Origin: JAAYYM01 sp964483155
GTDB lineage: Bacteria; Bacillota; Clostridia; Lachnospirales; Lachnospiraceae
DNA length: 57,927 bases
Assembly (NCBI GenBank): GCA_964483155.1
Contig: CAZAAC010000012.1
Span: 1 to 57,927 of the forward strand
Direction: 5' to 3'
Made by a program: the position numbers and the translations under genes. Below the pieces are notes generated by a model, which was given only the letters and a program-made list of their open reading frames with translations, made no database searches and was not told the DNA's origin. Numbering within the stretch: position 1 is the stretch's first letter; every line of letters begins with the position of its first letter. This document shows, piece after piece, positions 8,531 to 16,896 of this stretch.

Positions 8531-9034
8531 GTGAAAGAACATTTTGTTCGTTTTCTTCTTGGAATTTTGTACATAGTAATCGTTGTGGCTTTGCTATTAG
8601 AGCATATTCAGATGATAGCTGGTCAGACACAGCGTATCATGGCAACAGTCGAGGCATTATTATTAGTGCTACCTGCGATTGTTGCCATGGGACTCTATAT
8701 CCATATGAAAGACAAAATAGTTGACAGCGCTTCTGAAATAGAATTAATAAAAAACAGGAAGAGTATTGATTTCAGTAGTTTTGAATATACCTTTGCACAA
8801 TTTGTTGCTTATCATAAAAAAAGTGCCTTATCTGAGCGTGAGTTTGAAGTCGCATGGTTACTTTTTAGAGGATATACAAATCGGCAAATTGCTGAAGAAC
8901 TTTTTATTACAGAGAGTACCGTGAAAAAGCATGTTTCTCATATTTATGAGAAAATGCAGGTTTCTGGAAGAAAGGAATTTAAAGAAAATATAAAAACAGT
9001 TATGAGAGCTATGTCTTCTAATAAGGAGGCATAG
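8531..9034 (+). CDS. membrane-tethered LuxR-type HTH regulator
   Basis: A protein of 167 residues from a GTG start; the GGAGGA of the preceding gene's end serves as ribosome site. Residues 6-26 and 34-58 are two hydrophobic segments. A linker follows, and residues 97-155 are a GerE/LuxR helix-turn-helix (SEREFEVAWLLFRGYTNRQI, ITESTVKKHVSHIYEKM). There is no receiver domain or ligand domain, so the sensing input is likely the membrane part or the MotA-like neighbour encoded 3 bp upstream. Coding ends a few bases inside the 3' end of the convergent minus-strand gene. Confidence 0.85.
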   Translation: MKEHFVRFLLGILYIVIVVALLLEHIQMIAGQTQRIMATVEALLLVLPAIVAMGLYIHMKDKIVDSASEIELIKNRKSIDFSSFEYTFAQFVAYHKKSALSEREFEVAWLLFRGYTNRQIAEELFITESTVKKHVSHIYEKMQVSGRKEFKENIKTVMRAMSSNKEA

Positions 9035-9244
9035 CTTTCTTTTTCCGAAGTATAAGAGTCTCTATCATCATTATAATGTATGCGAATAACATAGTAATAG
9101 ATACATAATCAATCACCGTCTTTATTGCAGTACCCCCCGCTACTTCGTGAAAGGCCATACTAAGTGCATTGTGATTGTACATTAATACAAGAACAATAAG
9201 CATAACAGAATCAAGTAATAGTTTTAAACTATTTTTTTATTCAT
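9018..9244 (-). pseudogene. small two-to-three-helix membrane protein gene with a frameshift in an A7 run (DUF4405-like)
   Basis: The open part (9018-9203) encodes 61 hydrophobic residues with no ribosome site at its ATG. Reading further upstream on the minus strand there is an ideal AAAGGAG site (9252-9258) seven bases before an ATG at 9244-9242, but that frame stops after six codons. The coding-strand run of seven A just after this ATG is the only break: one extra A would join start and body into a 75-residue protein (MNKKNSLKLLLDSV then the open part). The body, with HEVAGG, resembles short DUF4405-type membrane proteins. Either a real frameshift, slippage-dependent expression, or a sequencing error in the homopolymer. 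It overlaps the 3' end of the LuxR-type gene by 17 bp. Confidence 0.5.
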
Positions 9245-9265
9245 ATAGCGACTCCTTTATTTAGT

Positions 9266-9281
9266 AGTATATAAATATACT
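9266..9281. promoter_or_regulatory. inverted repeat upstream of the small minus-strand gene
   Basis: AGTATA-TAAA-TATACT, 22 bp upstream of the frameshifted gene's start. The rest of 9245-9477 is AT-rich, with no convincing coding sequence, and must carry the promoter of the helicase gene. Operator function is only a guess. Confidence 0.25.
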
Positions 9282-9477
9282 TTATAGAAAAAATGTGAGA
9301 AAAGCGTGATGCTGTTGTGAATAAATCCGTTAAAAAAGAGGACGATATTATCTATCCGTGAAAATTTGTAAAAACGATTGATGAAAAGCATTTCATATAC
9401 TACAATAATAGGAAGTATTTGTATTTCTTTTGATAAGGAATAGTACAATTTAGTGGCAAAGCATAGGAGAATAGGGA

Positions 9478-12405
9478 ATGCAAAACATAATTGCGCAAAT
9501 GAAGCAAGGATTTGATACAGCTTATATTAATCAAGATATAACTTCAAATTTAGCTTTTAGGCCACAATTCATTTCTAATAATTATAAAGAAGGAAGAAAA
9601 GTTCTTTCAGCATTAGAAAATGAGTTGCTAGGATGTGAAGAATTCTATATCAGTGTTGCCTTTATCACAATGAGTGGAATTACGCCTCTTCTTCAGACAT
9701 TAAAGGAATTGGAAGCAAAAGGAATAAAGGGGAAAATACTCACAACAGATTATTTGACCTTTAGTGAACCTAAAGCCCTTAAGAAACTAGCATCGTTTCA
9801 AAACATAGAATTGAAAATGTATTGTTCTAATTTAGGGGGAGATGGATTTCACACAAAAGGTTATATTTTTAAAAAAGAAGAAGTATATCAAATTATTGTT
9901 GGAAGCTCCAATATTACAATGGGAGCTTTGACAAAGAACCAAGAATGGAATACCAAAATTATATCGACTGAAAAAGGAGAATATGCCAGCCATATTTTAA
10001 AAGAATATCAAAGTTTATGGGAATCTTGTGCATCACTTCAATATAAAGACTTTATTGATAATTATTCGGAATATTATGATATTGTCAAGAAACAAAAACA
10101 GATAGCAAAACAGTCTGAAATACCATCTATTGAACAATATAGACTGCAACCTAATAATATGCAGGTACAATTTGTTAAAAACTTAAAACAGATTATGCAA
10201 GCGGATGAAAATAAAGCACTTCTAATTTCAGCAACGGGTACTGGAAAAACCTATGCGGCAGCATTTGCGCTTAGAGATATAAGTCCCCAAAGAGTACTTT
10301 TTCTTGTGCACAGGGAGCAAATTGCGAAGCAGGCGATGAAGAGCTTTAAAAATGTATTTGGGAAGAGCAAAACGCTTGGACTATTATCAGGCACAGTAAA
10401 AGAAGTGACGAGTGATTTCTTGTTTTCAACCATGTCAATGATGGCAAAACAAGAGATAAGGCAGCAGTTTAAAACAAACGAGTTTGATGTCATAATAATC
10501 GATGAGGCACATAGGACTGGAGCCAAAAGCTATCAGGACATAATGGAGTATTTTCAGCCAAAGTTGTGGATTGGAATGACAGCTTCTCCCGAAAGAACGG
10601 ATGATTTTGATGTTTTCAATGCATATGATCATAACATCGCTTATGAAATCAGACTGCAACAAGCAATGGAAGAAAATTTACTGTGTCCGTTTCATTATTA
10701 TGGAATTCAGGATATTGAGATAGAAGGACAGGGTATTGATGAAAATACTGAAAGAATAAATTTTGGTTTGCTTACATCAGATGAGCGAGTAACACATATT
10801 ATTTCGAAAGCTGAATACTTTGGCTATAGTGGAGATCGAGTCAAAGGGCTTGTTTTTTGCAGTTCAAAAAAAGAAGCAAAGGAATTGAGTGAAAAATTCA
10901 ATCAGTGTAATTATAGAACAGTGGATCTTACAGGTGAACACTCACAAGAAGAGCGCGAAGAAGCTATAGAAAGATTGGTAAATGACACACATAAAGATAA
11001 GTTGGATTATATTTTTACAGTTGATATTTTCAATGAAGGAATCGATATTCCGGAGATTAATCAGGTGATTATGCTTCGGCCAACAAAGTCGCCTATTGTA
11101 TTTGTACAACAATTAGGAAGAGGACTTAGAAAAGCTGAAGACAAAGAATTTGTAATAATTCTAGACTTTATTGGAAATTATAAAAATAATTTTATGATTC
11201 CAATTGCACTATCTGGAGATCGTAGTTACAACAAAGACTCTCTTCGAAAATACATCGCAGAAGGAAATAGAATCATACCTGGAAGTTCAACTATTCATTT
11301 TGATGAGGTAACCAGAAAACGAATTTATGAGTCGATTGATGCCTCGAATTTTAACAATGTACGAATTATAAAAGATAGTTATCAGCAGCTTAAGTTTAAG
11401 TTAGGAAGAATTCCATCCTTATTAGATTTTGAGGAGCATGGTGAAATGGATGTAATCCGTATTTTTGAAAACCAGTCACTTGGTTCCTATTATAAGTTTT
11501 TAACAAAGTATGAAAAAGAGTATTCCATTAGAATTTCAGAGCGAGCAGAGAAATACCTGGAGTATATTAGCAAAAAATTTGCTTCTGGAAAGCGTGTTCA
11601 TGAACTTCAAATGTTAAAAAGACTTCTTACTTATAAGAAAGGATTATTGAAAATTCTCGGGAAAGATTTACAAGAAAACTATGGGATTCAAATGAGCGAT
11701 ACAACAAAAAGAAATATTGTTAATGTGTTTACAAATGAGTTTGCTACAGGGAGTGCAAAGTCAACCTATGAAGACTGCATTTTTATTGAAAAAGAAGAAG
11801 ATGATTATATGATAAGCACTTCATTTAGCAGAGAATTAATGGATGCTAACTTCTTAAACATGATAATCGAGATGGTTGAATTTGGACTTTATAGAAACCG
11901 GACAAACTATAGTCAAAGATATCAAGATACAAATTTCCAGCTCTATGCAAAATATACCTATGAAGATGTATGTCGGTTACTAGAATGGGAAAAGTCGGAA
12001 GTCGCCCTTAATATTGGCGGTTATAAATACGATAGTAAGACGAAAACCTATCCAGTTTTTATCAACTATCATAAAGAAGATGGCATTCAGGATACAGTAA
12101 AGTATGAGGATCGTTTTTTAAATCCTGCTACCTTGATTGCAATTTCCAAATCGGGTAGAACGACTGCTTCAGAAGATGTAAAAACTGCCCTGCATGCGGA
12201 TTCGCTTGGTGTACAGATGGAACTTTTTGTGAGAAAGAACAAAGATGATAAAACCTCAAAGGAGTTTTATTATTTAGGAAAAATAAAAGCAACAGGGAAA
12301 ACAAACGAATTTGTAATGAGTAATACCACTAAGACTGCAGTAGAGATTGAATATAGCCTGGTGACACCCGTGCAAGAAGATATTTATGACTACATTACGA
12401 GTTAA
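9478..12405 (+). CDS. PLD-like nuclease domain / DEAD-DEAH helicase / DUF3427 protein
   Basis: A protein of 975 residues. Residues about 47-160 form a phospholipase D-like domain with a half HKD motif (H125-T-K127, then GSSN at 142-145). Residues about 225-400 are the first helicase domain: Walker A SATGTGKT (251-258), DEAH (342-345) and GMTASPER (366-373). Residues about 420-570 are the second, ending with QQLGRGLRKA. The C-terminal ~270 residues (YEDVCRLLEWEKSEVALNIG, then the FLNPATLIAISKSGRT region) fit DUF3427. Proteins of this build are found in bacterial defence islands and are thought to process nucleic acid, but substrates are not established as far as I know. The ribosome site is AGGAG. 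It stands alone apart from a NUDIX gene 79 bp downstream. Confidence 0.88.
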   Translation: MQNIIAQMKQGFDTAYINQDITSNLAFRPQFISNNYKEGRKVLSALENELLGCEEFYISVAFITMSGITPLLQTLKELEAKGIKGKILTTDYLTFSEPKALKKLASFQNIELKMYCSNLGGDGFHTKGYIFKKEEVYQIIVGSSNITMGALTKNQEWNTKIISTEKGEYASHILKEYQSLWESCASLQYKDFIDNYSEYYDIVKKQKQIAKQSEIPSIEQYRLQPNNMQVQFVKNLKQIMQADENKALLISATGTGKTYAAAFALRDISPQRVLFLVHREQIAKQAMKSFKNVFGKSKTLGLLSGTVKEVTSDFLFSTMSMMAKQEIRQQFKTNEFDVIIIDEAHRTGAKSYQDIMEYFQPKLWIGMTASPERTDDFDVFNAYDHNIAYEIRLQQAMEENLLCPFHYYGIQDIEIEGQGIDENTERINFGLLTSDERVTHIISKAEYFGYSGDRVKGLVFCSSKKEAKELSEKFNQCNYRTVDLTGEHSQEEREEAIERLVNDTHKDKLDYIFTVDIFNEGIDIPEINQVIMLRPTKSPIVFVQQLGRGLRKAEDKEFVIILDFIGNYKNNFMIPIALSGDRSYNKDSLRKYIAEGNRIIPGSSTIHFDEVTRKRIYESIDASNFNNVRIIKDSYQQLKFKLGRIPSLLDFEEHGEMDVIRIFENQSLGSYYKFLTKYEKEYSIRISERAEKYLEYISKKFASGKRVHELQMLKRLLTYKKGLLKILGKDLQENYGIQMSDTTKRNIVNVFTNEFATGSAKSTYEDCIFIEKEEDDYMISTSFSRELMDANFLNMIIEMVEFGLYRNRTNYSQRYQDTNFQLYAKYTYEDVCRLLEWEKSEVALNIGGYKYDSKTKTYPVFINYHKEDGIQDTVKYEDRFLNPATLIAISKSGRTTASEDVKTALHADSLGVQMELFVRKNKDDKTSKEFYYLGKIKATGKTNEFVMSNTTKTAVEIEYSLVTPVQEDIYDYITS

Positions 12406-12484
12406 AAGAGAATAAGCAATTCAAGTATGCATGTTAACAAAGAAGGGATTGTGTGCGTATTTATGCATGCAGATGGGAATAGAA

Positions 12485-12874
12485 ATGAAAACAATTAAAG
12501 TGGTAGCGGCAATCATTAAAAAAGACAATAAAATATTTGCGACACAGAGAGGTTCTGGCGAGTTCCAAGGTGGATGGGAGTTCCCAGGCGGAAAAATAGA
12601 GCCAGGAGAAACGCCAGAAAATGCATTAGTACGTGAAATCATGGAGGAACTGGATACAACAATTCAGGTGAATGAACTGGTGGATATCGTGGAGTATGAT
12701 TATCCAACCTTTCATCTTTCAATGCACTGCTTTCTATGTGAATTGGTATCGGGTGATTTGATTTTAAAGGAGCATCAGGATGCTAAATGGTTAGAGCGGG
12801 ATGAACTTGATTTCGTGGCATGGCTTCCGGCTGATCTTGTTTTGATTGAAAAGTTGAAAAGAGTAATGGAATAA
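12485..12874 (+). CDS. NUDIX hydrolase, MutT/(deoxy)nucleoside triphosphate pyrophosphohydrolase type
   Basis: A protein of 129 residues, the usual MutT length, when started at the ATG at 12485. The frame is open further upstream (to 12431), but there is no ribosome site there and the family begins with MKTIKVVAAII-like sequence. The NUDIX box is complete: G(x5)E(x7)REIMEEL beginning at GGKIEPGETPENALVREIME. MutT-type enzymes clean oxidised nucleotides such as 8-oxo-dGTP. The gene lies 79 bp after the helicase/DUF3427 gene on the same strand, with no clear terminator, so a functional pair is possible. Confidence 0.88.
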   Translation: MKTIKVVAAIIKKDNKIFATQRGSGEFQGGWEFPGGKIEPGETPENALVREIMEELDTTIQVNELVDIVEYDYPTFHLSMHCFLCELVSGDLILKEHQDAKWLERDELDFVAWLPADLVLIEKLKRVME

Positions 12875-13022
12875 CTTGATAGAACTGTAAAACTCAAAAA
12901 TGTAATGGTTGATATATGCAACACGAACAATTACAATGATAATAGGCTTAATTTTGAAAACGATATAAGCAATAGTGGCAATGATTATGATCAAAATAAT
13001 AAATTTATAGAGGAGATAAAAA

Positions 13023-13577
13023 ATGAAAGTAGGACTAGTTTTAATTGATATTCAAAATGATTATTTTAAGGGAGGGAAGAATGAATTATTTCATGCAGAG
13101 GAAGCAGCAAAGCATGCTAAAGCTATATTATCATTTTTCCGTGAAAATAAGTTACCAGTATTTCATATACAGCATATAAGCACAAGTAGCGAAGCACAAT
13201 TTTTCACTCCAGAAACAGAGGGTGTTAAGATAAATAAAGATGTTTATCCTATCAATCAAGAGCCTGTCATAATAAAACATACCCCAGATAGTTTTTTTCA
13301 AACAGAATTAAATGACGCCCTAGAAAAGCAAGGCATAAAAAATTTGGTAATCTGTGGGATGATGACACACATGTGTATTGATACTACGGTGAGGGCGGCT
13401 AGGAACTTTGGATATAATATTACATTAATTGAAGATGCGTGCGCTACAAAGGATTTGAGCTGGGAGAACAGTACAATACCAGCGATTGTAGTACAGAATG
13501 CCTTTCTTTCAGCATTAAATGGAAGCTTTGCAGAAATAATAACTGCAAATCAGTGGATTGCTGGACAGCAAAAGTAA
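13023..13577 (+). CDS. cysteine hydrolase, isochorismatase-like family
   Basis: A protein of 184 residues of the isochorismatase-like superfamily. The N-terminal ALVLIDIQNDY-type motif is present as VGLVLIDIQNDYF with the catalytic Asp, a Lys lies in KHTPDSFFQTEL, and the nucleophile Cys in LVICGMMTHMCIDTTVRAA. The usual cis-peptide stretch before the Cys is present. Members hydrolyse amides such as nicotinamide, N-carbamoyl compounds or isochorismate; the substrate here cannot be told. Start has GAGGAG. It probably forms a unit with the alpha/beta hydrolase 27 bp downstream. Confidence 0.88.
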   Translation: MKVGLVLIDIQNDYFKGGKNELFHAEEAAKHAKAILSFFRENKLPVFHIQHISTSSEAQFFTPETEGVKINKDVYPINQEPVIIKHTPDSFFQTELNDALEKQGIKNLVICGMMTHMCIDTTVRAARNFGYNITLIEDACATKDLSWENSTIPAIVVQNAFLSALNGSFAEIITANQWIAGQQK

Positions 13578-13604
13578 TCCATATACAAGAGGGGAAGCAG
13601 CAAT

Positions 13605-14369
13605 ATGATAGTGAAAGAAATAGGCAACAGAGAAGGGCCCACGATAATCTTGTTACATGGTGGTGGACTGTCCTATTGGTCGTGGCAGAGCATAGTAAAT
13701 CAACTTCAGACTGATTTTCATATTGTAACGCCTATTATTGATGGACATGGAGAAGATGGAGAGGAAGAATTCACTAGCATTTCAGATTCAGCGGCGAAAT
13801 TAATTCATTATATTGACAGACAATATGACGGGAAGGTATTTGCAATCGGCGGATTATCAATTGGCGCACAAATAGCAACAGAAGTATTGTCATTGCGGGA
13901 GAATATTGCAGAGTATGCGTTAATTGAAAGCGCATTAGTGTATCCGATCAAAGGAATTACTGCAATGACGATTCCCGCTTATAAACTATGCTATGGACTA
14001 ATTAATAAAAGATGGTTTTCAAAAATGCAGGCAAAAACGCTTTGTGTTTCACCGGATATGTTTGAGCGCTACTATCAGGATAGTATAAAAATTTCAAGAC
14101 AATCCTTAATTAATATTACACTAAGCAATGGAAACTATGAGTTGAAGAGTAGTATTGCAAATACCAAAGCAAAAGTATTGATTATTGTCGGAGAAAAAGA
14201 GATTGGTATTATGAAAAAATCTGCAAAAAAATTATCTACTACCATTCAGGGTAGTGAGTTATATATCGCTCCTAAAATGAAACACGGAGAAATCAGTTTG
14301 CAATATCCTGAAAAATATGTTGCGCTGTTAAAGTCATTTTTAGCAGGAGACTTTCAAAGTCGTATGTGA
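13605..14369 (+). CDS. alpha/beta-fold hydrolase
   Basis: A protein of 254 residues with the fold's hallmarks: LLHGGGLSYWSW near residue 13 (oxyanion-hole HG), a nucleophile elbow GGLSIGAQIA near residue 81 (GxSxG), and C-terminal Asp/His candidates around VLIIVGEKE and MKHGEISLQYP. No signal peptide or membrane segment, so cytoplasmic. The ribosome site is AGGGGAAG. Located between a cysteine hydrolase and a phosphatidyltransferase on one strand with short gaps (27 and 15 bp); the three are likely one transcript. Substrate unknown. Confidence 0.85.
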   Translation: MIVKEIGNREGPTIILLHGGGLSYWSWQSIVNQLQTDFHIVTPIIDGHGEDGEEEFTSISDSAAKLIHYIDRQYDGKVFAIGGLSIGAQIATEVLSLRENIAEYALIESALVYPIKGITAMTIPAYKLCYGLINKRWFSKMQAKTLCVSPDMFERYYQDSIKISRQSLINITLSNGNYELKSSIANTKAKVLIIVGEKEIGIMKKSAKKLSTTIQGSELYIAPKMKHGEISLQYPEKYVALLKSFLAGDFQSRM

Positions 14370-14384
14370 AGGAATAAGATATAT

Positions 14385-14918
14385 ATGAATCGACGTTTTA
14401 AAATACTTTTGCCCAATGTGATTACTTGTATCAGAATTGTGTTTTCGCTTTTTCTTTTTACCATAGTGCCACATACCATGAACTTTTGGGTGATATATAT
14501 TGTATGCGGAATGACAGATGTTTGTGATGGATATCTCGCCAGAAAATGGGACGTAAGTAGTAAGAAGGGAGCATTACTTGACAGCATTGCTGATTTGCTT
14601 TTTATAATAGCATTACTGTATGCTTTTATTCCGGAGATTGCATTAAAAAGTTGGATGCTTATTTGGATTATTATAATAGCAGTGATTCGGATCCTTTCAA
14701 TCCTAGTGGGGATATTTAAATATCGGACATTAGCTTTTATACATACATATGGCAATAAGTTGTCTGGACTTCTGCTATTTTATTTTCCGATTTTTTTAAA
14801 AGTGACAGGATTGAAAACAACAGTAATAGTAATATGCACAGTAGCAATCATTTCTGCAATAGAAGAATTGGTCATTATGATTTCATCCAAATCTTTAGAT
14901 AGAGATAGAAAATGGTGA
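14385..14918 (+). CDS. CDP-alcohol phosphatidyltransferase family protein
   Basis: A polytopic membrane protein of 177 residues carrying the CDP-alcohol phosphotransferase signature DG(x2)AR(x8)G(x3)D(x3)D as DGYLARKWDVSSKKGALLD followed by SIAD. These enzymes transfer a phosphoalcohol from a CDP-linked donor in phospholipid synthesis. It is similar in size to PgsA-like phosphatidylglycerophosphate synthases, but the acceptor cannot be assigned, and a main pgsA may lie elsewhere. It lies 15 bp after the alpha/beta hydrolase gene. Confidence 0.88.
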   Translation: MNRRFKILLPNVITCIRIVFSLFLFTIVPHTMNFWVIYIVCGMTDVCDGYLARKWDVSSKKGALLDSIADLLFIIALLYAFIPEIALKSWMLIWIIIIAVIRILSILVGIFKYRTLAFIHTYGNKLSGLLLFYFPIFLKVTGLKTTVIVICTVAIISAIEELVIMISSKSLDRDRKW

Positions 14919-14973
14919 TGAATCTAATCCACTGCTAATACCAAAAGATTTTTCTTTTTTTGATTATAGTAAA

Positions 14974-14996
14974 TAAGCCGCCAGTCTGGCGGCTTA
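14974..14996. terminator. convergent bidirectional terminator
   Basis: Perfect inverted repeat TAAGCCGCCAG (14974-14984) / CTGGCGGCTTA (14986-14996), the most GC-rich element in this neighbourhood. It stands between the converging phosphatidyltransferase and sugar permease genes. On the minus strand it is followed by TTTACTATAATC, a moderate U-tract. Confidence 0.65.
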
Positions 14997-15030
14997 ATTA
15001 CTAGGTAGATTTATGATTTTCTGCATACAG

Positions 15031-15909
15031 TTACCCTTTTACTGCACCAGCAACCATACCTTCAATGATATATTTACTAAAAACAAAATAGAAAATAATA
15101 ATAGGCAGCATTGTGATGATCATTCCAGACATTATCCTAGGATAATCAGACGAAAATTGTCCGGAAAATTGGGTCAGTGCTAATGGGACTGTAAATAAGC
15201 GCTGGCTCTTTAGCAGTACTAAAGCAAAAGAAAATTCGTTCCAGCACTGAAAGGTCTGTATGATTGCAATTGTCGTAAGTATCGGTTTACAAATAGGGAA
15301 CATAATTTGAAACATTGTTCTGCTAAAACTGGAGCCGTCAATTGCAGCGGCCTCCTCTAACGCTAAAGGAATTGATTTTAAAAATCCATCTACTAAAAAA
15401 ACAGCAATGGGAAGTCCAAACGCAATATAAGGAATAATAAGAGTAAACCACTTGTTGGATAATCCGGTTCTATTAAATACGACATAAATAGGCACCAGCA
15501 AAGTGTGAATGGGAATCAACATGCCAGCTAAAAAAAGAAGATATAGTATTTTATTACCCCAGAAATTGACTCTGGATAAAATATATCCAACAATAAAGCC
15601 AAAAAGAATAATCAGTAAAACAGAAATGAAGGTTACTCTAAAGCTATTCAAAATAGAGGGTAGTATTTGATAATCTGTATTTGACAATAAGTCTATATAG
15701 TTGTCCACAGTAGGAGCTATAGGTAAGTGTATGATATCGGCATTAAAGTCAGTTTTGCTTTTTAATGAGGAATAAAGTAGCCAGACCAGTGGGAAAATAC
15801 AGCTTATTGAAAAAATAATCAGTAGTAGATTCAAAAAAATGAAAGAAGAACCTGTTTTAATTTTTTGTGCAATTACTTTGCCAATAAAGAAATTATTTTT
15901 ATGTTCCAT
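15031..15909 (-). CDS. carbohydrate ABC transporter permease, MalG-type
   Basis: A protein of 292 residues with six hydrophobic segments. The binding-protein-dependent transport (EAA) loop is visible as LEEAAAIDGSSFSRTMFQIM followed by FPICKPIL, and the C-terminal end IIEGMVAGAVKG is typical of MalG/UgpE-type permeases. It starts 2 bp after the stop of the MalF-type gene, so the two permeases are translated together. Together with the binding lipoprotein they make a sugar importer of the CUT1 class. No ATP-binding gene is in the cluster, so a shared MsmK-type ATPase encoded elsewhere is likely. Confidence 0.93.
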   Translation of the reverse strand: MEHKNNFFIGKVIAQKIKTGSSFIFLNLLLIIFSISCIFPLVWLLYSSLKSKTDFNADIIHLPIAPTVDNYIDLLSNTDYQILPSILNSFRVTFISVLLIILFGFIVGYILSRVNFWGNKILYLLFLAGMLIPIHTLLVPIYVVFNRTGLSNKWFTLIIPYIAFGLPIAVFLVDGFLKSIPLALEEAAAIDGSSFSRTMFQIMFPICKPILTTIAIIQTFQCWNEFSFALVLLKSQRLFTVPLALTQFSGQFSSDYPRIMSGMIITMLPIIIFYFVFSKYIIEGMVAGAVKG

Positions 15910-15911
15910 AT

Positions 15912-16808
15912 CTAAACCTCTGCTTTTTCTTTTGTTAATTGTCTGATAAAAAATTGGACACCCCCGATAACGAGCAGGCTTAATATAAATATGGCAATTG
16001 CAATTGCACTTCCATAGCCCATATTGGAACGTGTGAAAGAAGTCTGGTAGCTATACAAAGCCATAACATTGGAGGCATTTCCCGGCCCACCATTTGTCAT
16101 TACATAAATATGATCAAAAACCTTCATATTACCGGCAACACACAATGTGACGCAAATAAGCAGGGTGTTTTTGATAAGCGGCAATATGATATAGATTGCT
16201 CTTTGAAATGCATTGGCGCCGTCAAGTTCTGATACTTCAAAAATCTCATTATCAATAGAAGAAATTGCCGCCATAATAATGACCATATAGTAACCAATGT
16301 ATTGCCATATTAGAGGAATGGAAACAATGAGCATAATTATGCTTTTTTCACTCAACCATACTTTTGCGGCATCAGTATTTCCGATATACTTTAAAAACCA
16401 GTTAATTAGTCCCTTATTATAATCATAAATCATCATCCATATAAAGCCTATGTATACGGCAGAAATTGTACTTGGAAAAAAACTAAAGGTACGATGGATG
16501 CCTTTCAATTTTACGAGGCGGGAATTAATAATTAAAACAATGAGGAATGCTAATCCAATCTGCCCAATAACACATACAAGTACTAAGAATATATTATGTT
16601 TGAAAGATGACCAGAACACTTGGTCTTTCAGCAAATCCATATAATTTTGAAATCCAGTAAATAATTTTGTGGGTCCCCCTTTCCATTCAAAAAAACTATA
16701 ATAACCTGCTGTTATAAGGGGAATAAAAACTGCAAAAATATAAATGGTCAGTGGGAGAAGTAAATATGCAAAAAGAACCCTCCCCTTTGGTTTGACTATA
16801 TTTGACAT
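15912..16808 (-). CDS. carbohydrate ABC transporter permease, MalF-type
   Basis: A protein of 298 residues with six membrane segments and the EAA loop as IFEVSELDGANAFQRAIYII followed by LPLIKN. The segment VMTNGGPGNASNV is a strong mark of CUT1 MalF/UgpA-type permeases. The ribosome site is GGAGG. It lies between the binding protein and the MalG-type gene. A stem-loop in the 88 bp before it (16839-16867) may reduce permease expression relative to the binding protein. Confidence 0.93.
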   Translation of the reverse strand: MSNIVKPKGRVLFAYLLLPLTIYIFAVFIPLITAGYYSFFEWKGGPTKLFTGFQNYMDLLKDQVFWSSFKHNIFLVLVCVIGQIGLAFLIVLIINSRLVKLKGIHRTFSFFPSTISAVYIGFIWMMIYDYNKGLINWFLKYIGNTDAAKVWLSEKSIIMLIVSIPLIWQYIGYYMVIIMAAISSIDNEIFEVSELDGANAFQRAIYIILPLIKNTLLICVTLCVAGNMKVFDHIYVMTNGGPGNASNVMALYSYQTSFTRSNMGYGSAIAIAIFILSLLVIGGVQFFIRQLTKEKAEV

Positions 16809-16838
16809 TACTTGCCTCCATTCAATTGTTTGATAAAA

Positions 16839-16867
16839 GCCTTATCTGTAAAAAACGCAGATAAGGC
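16839..16867 (-). terminator. intercistronic stem-loop between binding protein and permeases
   Basis: GCCTTATCTG (16839-16848) and CAGATAAGGC (16858-16867) form a perfect 10-bp stem with a 9-base loop; on the minus-strand RNA it is followed by TTTTATC. Such stems after binding-protein genes act as partial terminators or protect the upstream mRNA, giving excess binding protein. This effect is inferred. Confidence 0.55.
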
Positions 16868-16896
16868 CTATCATTTAATAACATAATCAAATAAAT

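Noticed and set aside
9257..9448. 63-codon open frame on the minus strand between the LuxR-type and helicase genes
   Set aside because: Composition is that of AT-rich noncoding DNA, with no ribosome site and no family resemblance; the stretch should hold promoters.
12904..13040. short Asn/Asp-rich open frame between the NUDIX and cysteine hydrolase genes
   Set aside because: No ribosome site, it runs into the next gene in another frame, and it looks like a chance frame in AT-rich spacer.
13439..13714. 91-codon open frame across the junction of the cysteine hydrolase and alpha/beta hydrolase genes
   Set aside because: Overlaps two genes with clear motifs and has no ribosome site.
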